Shown here piece after piece: positions 6,686 to 15,117 of a stretch of 44,645 nucleotides of DNA. Both the position numbers and the translations under genes were made by a program. Within the stretch, counting starts at the first letter, position 1. Each line of letters begins with the position of its first letter. Source of the stretch: PVC group bacterium (GTDB lineage: Bacteria; Auribacterota; Erginobacteria; Erginobacterales; Erginobacteraceae); the NCBI GenBank assembly GCA_003561965.1, contig PWXJ01000162.1:1-44645 (forward strand), in the 5' to 3' direction. Under the pieces are notes generated by a model, which was not told the DNA's origin, did no database searches, and worked only from the letters and a program-made list of their open reading frames with translations.

Positions 6686-8374
6686 ATGGGAAATGATGCT
6701 CTCTGGTACAAGGACGCGGTTTTCTACGAACTCAACGTCAAGGGGTTTTACGACAGCGACAACGACGGGGTAGGCGACTTCCGGGGGGTGATCGAGAAGC
6801 TCGATTACCTCCAGGACCTGGGAATCGACTGTCTCTGGCTCCTCCCCTTCTACCTCTCACCCCAGAAGGACGACGGCTACGACATCTCGGACTTCTACAA
6901 GATCCAGCCTGAATACGGAACTTTAAAGGACTTCAAGGCCCTCCTCCGGGCGGCCCACAAGCGGGACATCCGGGTGGTCACCGACCTGGTGATGAACCAC
7001 ACCTCGGACCAGCACCCCTGGTTCGTCGAGTCCCGTTCCTCGAAGAAATCGCCCAAGCGGGACTACTACGTCTGGAGCGACACCGACAAGAAATACCGGG
7101 ACGCCCGGATCATCTTCGTCGACACCGAGGAGTCGAACTGGGCTTACGACAAGACCACCGGGCAATTCTACTGGCACCGCTTCTTCAGCCACCAGCCCGA
7201 CCTCAACTACGACAACCCCCGGGTCCGGACCGCGATGCTCCGGGTGATCAACCACTGGCTGAAGATGGGGCTGGACGGTTTCCGCTGCGACGCCGTCCCC
7301 TACCTCTTCGAGCGGGAGGGGACCAGCTGCGAGAACCTCCCCGAGACCCACGAGTACTTCAAGCACATCCGGGCCAAGATCGACGAGAAGTTCGACGGCA
7401 AGATCCTGATCGCCGAGGCCAACCAGTGGCCGAGCGACGTCCTCCCCTACTTCGGCGAGGGCGACGAGTTCCATATGGCCTTCAACTTCCCCCTGATGCC
7501 GAGGATCTTTATGGCCCTGCGGAAGGAGTCGGGGGAGCCGATCGAGAACATTATGCGCCAGATGCCCTCGATCCCGGAGAGCTGCCAGTGGGGGCTCTTC
7601 CTGAGAAACCACGACGAGCTGACCCTGGAGATGGTGACCGACGAGGAGCGGGACTATATGTACCGAGAGTACGCCAAGAACGGGAAGATGAGGTGCAACC
7701 TGGGGATCCGGCGGCGGCTGGCCCCGCTGCTCGACAACGGCCGCCGCCAGATCGAGCTCCTCAACAACCTCCTCTTCACCCTCCCCGGCTCCCCGGTGAT
7801 CTACTACGGCGACGAGATCGGGATGGGGGACAACATCTACCTCGGCGACCGCAACGGGGTGCGGACCCCGATGCAGTGGGACGGCTACCGAAACGCCGGT
7901 TTCTCGAAAGCCGACCCGGCCCAGCTCTACAGCCCGGTGAATATGGACCCGGTCTACGGCTGCCAGTCGATCAACGTCGAGGCCCAGCTGAGGACCTCGA
8001 CCTCGCTGCTGAGCTGGATGAAGCGGCTGATCAAAATCCGCAAGGACCATTGCCAGGTCTTCGGCCGGGGCGATTTGAAATTCGTCCCCTCCTGGAACCC
8101 GAAGACCCTCTCCTACACCCGGCGCTACCGGGACCGGATCGTCCTGATCGTCAACAACCTCTCCCGCTTCACCCAGCCGATCGAACTCGACCTCCGGAAG
8201 TACGAGGGTTTCCGCCCGGTGGAGATGCTCGGCGGGACCCCCTTCCCCCCGATCGGCACCCTCCCCTACTTCTTCACCGTCGGCCCCCACAACTTCTTCC
8301 ATTTCGACCTGGTCCCGGCCTCGGAACAGGCCGAGCAGAAACTCCGGAAGCTGCGGGCGGGAGAGACGGGATAA
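6686..8374 (+). CDS. treS: Trehalose synthase (GH13 maltose-trehalose isomerase)
   Basis: The 562-aa GH13 enzyme interconverts maltose and trehalose in the cytoplasm. It opens with LWYKDAVFYELNVKGFYDS..., typical of TreS, and has the GH13 motifs DLVMNH (about 100-105), DGFRCDAV (nucleophile D202), LIAEANQWP (acid/base E244) and LRNHDEL (D310), plus a C-terminal beta-sandwich. Length agrees with stand-alone TreS without a fused maltokinase. The start has AGGAG about 7 nt upstream. It is monocistronic and the only plus-strand gene in the first 19 kb, so it is probably a separate stress or storage gene. Trehalose is an osmolyte, which fits the mechanosensitive channel next door, though the link is inference. 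Confidence 0.92.
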   Translation: MGNDALWYKDAVFYELNVKGFYDSDNDGVGDFRGVIEKLDYLQDLGIDCLWLLPFYLSPQKDDGYDISDFYKIQPEYGTLKDFKALLRAAHKRDIRVVTDLVMNHTSDQHPWFVESRSSKKSPKRDYYVWSDTDKKYRDARIIFVDTEESNWAYDKTTGQFYWHRFFSHQPDLNYDNPRVRTAMLRVINHWLKMGLDGFRCDAVPYLFEREGTSCENLPETHEYFKHIRAKIDEKFDGKILIAEANQWPSDVLPYFGEGDEFHMAFNFPLMPRIFMALRKESGEPIENIMRQMPSIPESCQWGLFLRNHDELTLEMVTDEERDYMYREYAKNGKMRCNLGIRRRLAPLLDNGRRQIELLNNLLFTLPGSPVIYYGDEIGMGDNIYLGDRNGVRTPMQWDGYRNAGFSKADPAQLYSPVNMDPVYGCQSINVEAQLRTSTSLLSWMKRLIKIRKDHCQVFGRGDLKFVPSWNPKTLSYTRRYRDRIVLIVNNLSRFTQPIELDLRKYEGFRPVEMLGGTPFPPIGTLPYFFTVGPHNFFHFDLVPASEQAEQKLRKLRAGETG

Positions 8375-8466
8375 CGGAATCTAATTAATCCGAAAAGATA
8401 CCGCGGAGGAACGCCAGGTCGGATTTCGAGCTTCCGGGCCGGCCGAGACGAGGGACGGGGACCGCC

Positions 8467-8985
8467 TCAGCCTGGAGCGCCGGGCGGGACTTTCGCCCGT
8501 TCCCGTACCTTCAGGTACTTCTGGAACATCAGGGAGTTGGGGATATGGATGTAGTTACCCTCCTCGTCCCTGAGGAGGGTGAAGAAGGTGTTGATGGCGA
8601 TCACCTTCCCCCGGACGCCGTCGGGGTGGATCTCCACGGTATCGTCGAGCTTGAAGGGGGAGGTGAAGTAGAGGAGGACGCCGGCCAGGATGTTGCCGAT
8701 CAGGCTCCAGACGGCGAAGAAGGCGATGGCCACCATTGTGATCAGGCCGGTGACGTAGACCCAGATGTTCCTGATCTCGAACCCCCAGACGTGAACGATG
8801 ATCAGCAGGGCGATCAGGGCGGTGATGGCGGAGATGACCTTCTTGACGATGATATACCGGCTCAGGGCCAGGCCTTTTTTCAACATTGTTCTCCGGGCCG
8901 AAAGCTTCAGGAAATGATAAACCAGGTAGAAGGCCGCCGCCGCGGCCGCCGATATGATCAGTCGGGTGAGGAATTCTCGTTCCAT
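8467..8985 (-). CDS. Small MscS-family mechanosensitive channel
   Basis: The 172-aa membrane protein has three predicted helices (about 8-25, 45-68 and 75-108) and the MscS core: FFAVWSLIGNILAGVLLYFTS resembles the pore helix, followed by the beta domain FKLDDTVEI and VRGKVIAINTFFTLLRDEEG, ending at IHIPNSLMFQ. It is a minimal version without the large C-terminal vestibule of MscS. Such channels release solutes at hypo-osmotic shock or sense membrane tension. It begins 12 nt after a sensor kinase ends, with GGGAGG ahead of the ATG, so it is the last gene of a kinase operon. Confidence 0.85.
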   Translation of the reverse strand: MEREFLTRLIISAAAAAAFYLVYHFLKLSARRTMLKKGLALSRYIIVKKVISAITALIALLIIVHVWGFEIRNIWVYVTGLITMVAIAFFAVWSLIGNILAGVLLYFTSPFKLDDTVEIHPDGVRGKVIAINTFFTLLRDEEGNYIHIPNSLMFQKYLKVRERAKVPPGAPG

Positions 8986-8997
8986 CTGCTGCCTCCC

Positions 8998-11388
8998 TCA
9001 GTTTTCCGGACCCGCCGGGCGGGCGGTTGCCTCCGAGTCCAGGGCGGGAAGGATGACCTGAAAGGTCGTTCCCACCTCCGGCTCGCTCTCGACGGTGATC
9101 GCGCCCCCGTGACCCTGAACGATCCCCAGCACCGCCGCCAGTCCCAGCCCCCGGCCGGTGAACTTGGTGGTGAAGAAGGGTTCAAAGACCCGGAGCCGGG
9201 TCTCCTCGTCCATTCCGCAGCCGTTGTCCGAAACCCGGAGACGGACATACTCCCCCGGCTCCAGCCCGCCCTCCGGATCCAGGAGGCGGAGTTCTTCCGA
9301 GGAATAGCCGACCCTCCCGGTGGTCACGGTGACCACGCCGCGCCGCTCCCCGATCGCCTCCGAGGCATTGATGACCAGGTTCATCACCACCTGGCGGAGC
9401 TGGGTGGGATCCCCCTCGATAACCGCCGGCTGGAGGCCGTACTCCAGGACCACCCCCGAGGAGGTCGAACTCTTGAGCAGGGGGGCCAGCTCCCGGATCA
9501 GGGAGGCCAGGTCGAGCGGCTCCCGCTCCAGGGAGGCCCGGCCGGCGTAGGCCAGCATCTGCTTGCAGAGCTCGGCCGCCTGGCGGGAGGCGACCGAGAT
9601 CTCGGTCAACGACTCCCGCGCCGGGGAGAGCGACCCCGTCTCGCGCAGGGCCAGCTCGGCGTTGCCCAGGATCACCATCAGGATGTTGTTGAAGTCGTGG
9701 GCGATCCCCCCGGCCAGGACCCCGAGGCTCTCCAGCCGCTGGGTCTGCTGGAGCTCCCGCTCTCTCTCGAGTTTCTCCGCCTCAGCGCGCTTGCGCTCGG
9801 TGATATCCGTGGAGATTCCCGCCAGGGCGATCGGATTATCTTGCTCGTCCGACACCACCTGGGTGCGGCAATCCAGGATGACTTCCCGGCCATCGGCTGT
9901 CCGGTTGACGATTTCTCCCCGCCACGACCCCTGCCGCAGAGTTTCTTCAAGCACTTCCCGCTGGACGCCTCCCCGTTCCGGAACCTCGCCATATTTTTCC
10001 GTGGATTCGCCGATCAGGTCCTCGCGGGAGTAACCCAGTGCCCGGGCTTCGGCCTTGTTGACATAGGTGATGATGCCGTCGAGGTCGGTTACGGTCACGA
10101 AATCTCCGATCTGGTCGAGCACGAGCGCCTGCAGACGCAGCTGTTCCTCCACCCGCTTGCGCTCGGAGAGGTCGACGTCGATACAGAAGAGCATCGGCTC
10201 CGACTCCTCGGCGCAGACCGCGGTGTGGATGGAGTGGACCAGGACCCGGGAGCCGTCCTTCCGGCGGAGGCTGACCTCGCCGGCGGGCATAAACTCGCCG
10301 GATTCTTTCAGCCCGGCGCACATTTCCAGTCCCTTCCGGAAAAGATGCCGCAGTTCTTCGGGGATGATCAGGTCACCGAGGTTCTTCCCCAGGGCCTCTT
10401 CCGCGGAATAGCCGTAGACCCGCTCGGCTTCCCGGTTCCAGTAAACCACCGTCCCATCGGACCGGTAGCCCTGGATGGCCAGGGGGGCGTAAAAGAGGAT
10501 GTTCTTGAACCGCTCCTCGCTCCGGAGCAGTTCTTCCTCCGCCCGCTTCCGTTCCGTGATGTCTTCGTGGATCAGCACCAGGTTTTTGATGTTCCCCTCG
10601 GCGTCGAGCAGAGGGAAACCCGAGGCTCGGATCCACATAGGGTTGTCAGGCAGCCGGGGGGATACCAGCCGGGTGTTGTAATAAAACTCGGGAAAATGAA
10701 CCCGCTCGCCCGCGGCCAGGCGTTTCATCTGATTCCGGTAAATCTCGGAGCGATCAAAATTCGGGTCGCTGAGTATCGTGTAATCCGGCGGCGGGGCGAC
10801 GCCGAACAATTCCACAAACGCCGGATTGACCCGCTCGGTGTACCCTTCGGGGTCGAGCAGCTGTATGGAGTAAGGCGCCGAGTCGATGATGCCGCTGATC
10901 GTTTCTTTCGATACCCGCAGTTCCTCTTCGACCATCTTTCGCTCGGTGACATCGACCTGAACGCCGAAGTGTCCGGTTATCCGGCCTTGACCGTCATAGA
11001 GGCAGGTATAATCCCCGTCGATGACGATCGGGGTCCCGTCCAGCCGCCGCTCCCGGGTTTCGACCCGCCGGCGGCCCCGGTCGAAGAGCCCGCGCCAGAT
11101 CCGGCGGGCCTGGCCGAGGTCGTGTCGGAAGAGCTCCCCAATGGTGATGCCGACGAAGTCCTCCTCCCGGGCCCCGTACTGGTCGAGCATCGCCTGGTTG
11201 ACCAGGGTCATCCGCTGGTGTTCCAGCACGTAGTCGAGGGCCTTCTCCTTGTCCACCCCGTCGTGCCACTCGAGCGGCTCGTCGAGCATACAGATAAAGA
11301 AGCCGTGGAGCGACTGGGAGAAGAATAACTCAAGAATCTCCTTCGGCAGTGCCGGGTGTCCGGGATCGGGGAAGTTCTGATTATTCAT
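8998..11388 (-). CDS. Cytoplasmic multi-PAS sensor histidine kinase
   Basis: The 796-aa kinase has no membrane helix. It carries four PAS/PAC units (about 40-155, 160-285, 290-415 and 420-535; repeated VDVTERK / HEDITERK / TDITERK linkers). Then come the H-box GGIAHDFNNIL, N-box NLVINASEAI, G1 SDNGCGMD, F-box FEPFFTTK and G2 GRGLGLAAVLG. It ends without a receiver, so phosphate must go to a partner. The H-box belongs to the HDFNN-type kinases common in Myxococcota and related groups. It starts 12 nt after the hybrid kinase stop and ends 12 nt before mscS. Signals sensed are unknown. Confidence 0.9.
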   Translation of the reverse strand: MNNQNFPDPGHPALPKEILELFFSQSLHGFFICMLDEPLEWHDGVDKEKALDYVLEHQRMTLVNQAMLDQYGAREEDFVGITIGELFRHDLGQARRIWRGLFDRGRRRVETRERRLDGTPIVIDGDYTCLYDGQGRITGHFGVQVDVTERKMVEEELRVSKETISGIIDSAPYSIQLLDPEGYTERVNPAFVELFGVAPPPDYTILSDPNFDRSEIYRNQMKRLAAGERVHFPEFYYNTRLVSPRLPDNPMWIRASGFPLLDAEGNIKNLVLIHEDITERKRAEEELLRSEERFKNILFYAPLAIQGYRSDGTVVYWNREAERVYGYSAEEALGKNLGDLIIPEELRHLFRKGLEMCAGLKESGEFMPAGEVSLRRKDGSRVLVHSIHTAVCAEESEPMLFCIDVDLSERKRVEEQLRLQALVLDQIGDFVTVTDLDGIITYVNKAEARALGYSREDLIGESTEKYGEVPERGGVQREVLEETLRQGSWRGEIVNRTADGREVILDCRTQVVSDEQDNPIALAGISTDITERKRAEAEKLERERELQQTQRLESLGVLAGGIAHDFNNILMVILGNAELALRETGSLSPARESLTEISVASRQAAELCKQMLAYAGRASLEREPLDLASLIRELAPLLKSSTSSGVVLEYGLQPAVIEGDPTQLRQVVMNLVINASEAIGERRGVVTVTTGRVGYSSEELRLLDPEGGLEPGEYVRLRVSDNGCGMDEETRLRVFEPFFTTKFTGRGLGLAAVLGIVQGHGGAITVESEPEVGTTFQVILPALDSEATARPAGPEN

Positions 11389-11400
11389 TTGTCGGGCTTC

Positions 11401-14400
11401 CTATCCGCCGCCGGGCAGCCATTTCTTCAGGACCTTCTCCAGGGCGGGGAGGGTGATCGGCTTGGGGAGGTAGTCGTTCATCCCGGCCTGGAGGCAGCGG
11501 TCGCGGTCACCCTTCAGGGCGTGAGCGGTCAGGGCGACGATTGGGATCCGGTGGTCGAGGACTCCGGAGGCGGGGTCGCGGATCTTTTCCGTGGCCTGGA
11601 GGCCGTCGAGCACCGGCATCTGGACATCCATCAGGACCAGGTCGAAGGGCTCTTCGGACAGAGCGGCCAGAGCCTCCCGCCCGTCGACGACGACCCGGGG
11701 ATCGTAACCGAGCTTCTTCAGCATACCGCGGACCACCTTCCGGTTGACCGGGTTGTCCTCCGCCACCAGGATCCGCCCGGACCGCCGGGGCGAGGGGACC
11801 TCCCCTTCCGGGGCGGGGACCGATGACGGCGCGGGAGGAGGAGGGTCCGCCCCCTCGAGGGCGGAGACCAGGACCCGGAGGAGGTCGGCGCGGCGGACCG
11901 GCTTGGAGAGGACGGCGGCGAAGCCGGGACCCTCCCCCCGGGACGGGCCGGGCCGGCCGAGGGAGGTCATCAGGACCAGGGGCAGCGGGGGGATGGCCGG
12001 GTCGGCCCCGATCCGTTCGGCCAGCTCCCCGCCGTCCATCCCCGGCATCATCATATCCAGGATCGCCGCCCGGTAGGGGTCGGACGACGCGGCCGCCCCC
12101 CGCAGTTCCTCCAGGGCCCCGGCGCCGGAGTCGGCCTCTCCGGGCCGCAGGCCCCAGCGGAAGAGCAGCGAAGACACCAGTTTCCGGTTGGTCGGGTTGT
12201 CGTCCACCACCAGCACCCGGGCCGAGCGATGGCCGGAGAGAGCCTCGCACCCCGGAACCCGGGTCGAGGAGACGGCGTCCAGGGCCTCGAAGCGGGCGGT
12301 GAACCGGAAGGTCGAGCCCCGCCCGGGTTGGGATTCGACCGAGATCTCCCCGCCCAGCAGCCCCGCCAGCTGGCGGGCGATCGTCAGCCCCAGTCCGGTC
12401 CCCCCGTGGCGGCGGGTGGTCGTTTCGTCGGCCTGGGTGAAGGGCTCGAAGATCCCCGCGAGGTGCTCCGGGGGGATCCCGATCCCGGTGTCGGCGACCG
12501 AGAAGCCGAGGACCGCCAGGTCCCCCTCTCTTCGCTTCAGGGATACCTCGACCGTCACCGAACCTTGATCCGTGAACTTGACGGCGTTGCCGACCAGGTT
12601 GTTGAGGACCTGCCGCAACCGGGCCGGGTCGCCCTTCAGCCGGGTCGGGGTTCCGGGGATCACCCGGCAGACGAACTCCAGGCCCTTGGCCCCGACCGGG
12701 GCGGCCAGGGCGGAAGAAAACTTCTCCAGTTCCTCCTCCAGGTCGAACTCGACCGTATCCAGGTCAAGCCGACCGGCTTCGATCTTGGATAAATCGAGGA
12801 TCTCGTTGATCAGGGTCAGCAGCGCCTCCCCGCTAGCCTCGATGATCTCGGCGTAATGGCGCTGCTCCGGGTTGAGCGGACTGTCCAGGAGCAGCCCGGT
12901 CATCCCCAGGACCCCGTTCATCGGGGTCCGGATCTCGTGGCTCATATTGGCCAGGAAACGGCTCTTGGCCAGGCTGGCCTCCTCGGCCTTCTTCGTCATC
13001 CGGTTGGCCCAGTCCAGGGCGGCCTGGAGCCGCCGGGTCAGCTGCTCCAGCTCCGCGGTCTTGGCCCGGAGGACCTCTTCGGCGCGCTTGCGTTCGGTGA
13101 TGTCCCGGATGATCGCCACCACCCGCTCCTCCCCGTCGATCTCGACCAGGGAGTTGCTGACCTCGATCGGGATCCGGCGGCCGTTTTTCGCCAGCTCCTC
13201 CGTCTCGATGTAAGTCCCGGGGGCGACCGTCTCCGGTCGGATGGTCGGCGGGAGCCCGGAGCGGGCCTCGGGGGGGAGGAGGTCGGAGACCCGCATCTTC
13301 AGCAGCTCCTTCCGGCGGTAACCGAGCAGGTCGCAGCCCGCCCGGTTGACGTCGACGATCCGCCCCTCCGGGGTCTCGATGAAGATCGCGTCCTGGGCCT
13401 GATTGAATACCGTCTGGAAGCGCACCTCGTTCTCCCGGACCTGCCGGAAGGCCCGGCGGATCTGCTTTTCGGCCCGGCCGGTGACCACCCAGAGGAGGGA
13501 GAGGACCGCCCCGCTCAGGGCCGCCGCCAGGGCCAGGTTAAGGAAGAGGACGGTCTCGTCCTCGGCGGCTTCCAGGGTGACATCCCGGAGGACGAAGATC
13601 GCCCCCACCGGCCGGCCGGCGGCGTCGGGGATCCTGATCATACCCCCGGAGAAGACCCTGCCCTCGTGTCGGAGTCCGACCGGTTCCCCCTCTCCCGGTC
13701 CGCCGGCCAGCCCGGCGGACCAGATCTCCTCGATCCCCTCCGGGGTACGATCGAGGGTCATATTGACCACCGCCACCCGGGAGAATTCGTCCCAGCTCCC
13801 GGCCAATCCCAGCGCTTCCCTCCCGTCCTGGAAATTCTCCCGGGTGGTGTGCTCCTTGTCGACAAGGGTGATGACCTCGGCCCCCAGGGCTCGGGCGAAG
13901 AGCCCGGCCAGGTGCTCGACCTCCAGCCCGAGCTTGAGAAAATCGGAGACCCGGCCGTCCGCCCACCGGGGACGGGCGTAGCGGAGCGTGAAGGTGCCCA
14001 GGGTGCCCATCTCCAGGCCCCAGGCGTCCTGCCCGGTCCGGGCGGCCGTCTCCAGGATCGTCCGCTCGGGTCGGTCGCCCCGGCAGGACGGATCGCAGAC
14101 CCGGAGGTGCCAGCTCAGGTCGGAGTCCGCCAGGTAGAAATGGCTGACCCGGTGGTTCCGCCGGAGCTCCTCGAGCAGGGGGGCCGCCCGGGAGGCCAGC
14201 TCCTCGCGGTCCGGCCAGGGTGCGGCCAGGGCGGGGTGCTCCTGGACCCGGTCGAGGACCGCCCCGAGGACCCGGGCCTCGCTCTCCAGCAGCCGGCTCC
14301 ACTGGCGGCGGGCCTGACCGGTCACCCTCCGGGCCGTCCTCCGGGACTCCTCGGCCCGGTGGAGTAACTGGTAGACCGCGAAGAGGGCCAGGAGCAAGAC

Positions 14401-15117
14401 GGCGGCCGCGCAGGTGGGGGCGAAGATCCAGGCCCGGAGCCGGAACCTACCGGACTCCAGGTCCCGGCGGTGCCGGAGGGCGAACGCCGCCGCCCCGGAG
14501 AGGACCAGGAGCAGGACGAGGGAGGCGGCCAGGGGGACGCGCCGGGCGGCAGCCAGTCGTCCCCGCCACTCGCCGGCCAGGATGTCGATCCCCACCGCCA
14601 GGATGACCTCGCCGGTGGCCGGGTCGAAGACCGGGGTCAGGGCGGAGACGAAGCTCCCGTATTCGTCCCGGTAGGGGCCGAAGACTTGGGAACGGCCGGT
14701 TTGGAAGACCTCCGCCAGTTCCGGGGGCGGCTGCCGGTAGACCGTCCCCGGAGGGCTGGCCATCGGGTCGTCGGGGGGATAGTCTTCGGGGCCGAAAACG
14801 AAGCGGCCGTCGAGGAGGGTCAGGCTGTAGATGCCCCGCTGTTCCCCGTTGATTCCGGCGGCGATCATCCTCTCCCGGAGATATTCAAAGGCGGGGGTGC
14901 CCCGGTCGGCTTCGGTAAAGGAAAGCTGCCTGACCAGTTCCGGGTTGAGCGAATCGGCCAGGGTCAGGACCCGGCTGAGCAGACGCTCCTCCAGCTCGGC
15001 CGCGGCCAGGGCGGCCCGGCGCTCCCCGGCCCGCCAGCCGGCCGCCAGGATCAGCCCGGCCGCCGCCAGCGCCGCCAGGCCGCCGGTCAGCCTTTTTCTG
15101 GTGATCACAACCTTCAT
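11401..15117 (-). CDS. Membrane hybrid sensor histidine kinase with Cache-like sensor, PAS and two receivers
   Basis: The product is 1238 aa from ATG 15117, chosen because it overlaps the upstream stop as ATGA; the track's start is 6 codons earlier. Order: TM1 (about 8-28); extracytoplasmic Cache-like domain with GPYRDEYGSFVSAL and VILAVGIDI; TM (about 195-213); TM (about 227-250); second sensor domain to about 505; TM (about 520-545); PAS; HisKA with NMSHEIRTPMNGVLGM; HATPase with NLVGNAVKFT, DTGIGIPPEH and GGTGLGLTIARQL. Two receivers follow: VLVVDDNPTNRK with LDMMMPGMDG, and ILVAEDNPVNRK with LMDVQMPVLDG. This is an ArcB/BarA-like phosphorelay layout but without an Hpt domain. A separate Hpt protein is expected elsewhere. 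Confidence 0.9.
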   Translation of the reverse strand: MKVVITRKRLTGGLAALAAAGLILAAGWRAGERRAALAAAELEERLLSRVLTLADSLNPELVRQLSFTEADRGTPAFEYLRERMIAAGINGEQRGIYSLTLLDGRFVFGPEDYPPDDPMASPPGTVYRQPPPELAEVFQTGRSQVFGPYRDEYGSFVSALTPVFDPATGEVILAVGIDILAGEWRGRLAAARRVPLAASLVLLLVLSGAAAFALRHRRDLESGRFRLRAWIFAPTCAAAVLLLALFAVYQLLHRAEESRRTARRVTGQARRQWSRLLESEARVLGAVLDRVQEHPALAAPWPDREELASRAAPLLEELRRNHRVSHFYLADSDLSWHLRVCDPSCRGDRPERTILETAARTGQDAWGLEMGTLGTFTLRYARPRWADGRVSDFLKLGLEVEHLAGLFARALGAEVITLVDKEHTTRENFQDGREALGLAGSWDEFSRVAVVNMTLDRTPEGIEEIWSAGLAGGPGEGEPVGLRHEGRVFSGGMIRIPDAAGRPVGAIFVLRDVTLEAAEDETVLFLNLALAAALSGAVLSLLWVVTGRAEKQIRRAFRQVRENEVRFQTVFNQAQDAIFIETPEGRIVDVNRAGCDLLGYRRKELLKMRVSDLLPPEARSGLPPTIRPETVAPGTYIETEELAKNGRRIPIEVSNSLVEIDGEERVVAIIRDITERKRAEEVLRAKTAELEQLTRRLQAALDWANRMTKKAEEASLAKSRFLANMSHEIRTPMNGVLGMTGLLLDSPLNPEQRHYAEIIEASGEALLTLINEILDLSKIEAGRLDLDTVEFDLEEELEKFSSALAAPVGAKGLEFVCRVIPGTPTRLKGDPARLRQVLNNLVGNAVKFTDQGSVTVEVSLKRREGDLAVLGFSVADTGIGIPPEHLAGIFEPFTQADETTTRRHGGTGLGLTIARQLAGLLGGEISVESQPGRGSTFRFTARFEALDAVSSTRVPGCEALSGHRSARVLVVDDNPTNRKLVSSLLFRWGLRPGEADSGAGALEELRGAAASSDPYRAAILDMMMPGMDGGELAERIGADPAIPPLPLVLMTSLGRPGPSRGEGPGFAAVLSKPVRRADLLRVLVSALEGADPPPPAPSSVPAPEGEVPSPRRSGRILVAEDNPVNRKVVRGMLKKLGYDPRVVVDGREALAALSEEPFDLVLMDVQMPVLDGLQATEKIRDPASGVLDHRIPIVALTAHALKGDRDRCLQAGMNDYLPKPITLPALEKVLKKWLPGGG

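Noticed and set aside
6395-6711. Short minus-strand ORFs between arsR and treS
   Set aside because: No ribosome site, no conserved motif, and one overlaps the arsR operator.
8545-11328. 927-aa plus-strand ORF
   Set aside because: It is the antisense shadow of the 796-aa kinase and MscS genes. Its Asp/Glu/Gly/Pro-rich sequence has no domain, as expected in GC-rich DNA.
12856-14367. 503-aa plus-strand ORF
   Set aside because: Antisense of the hybrid kinase, no recognisable motif.
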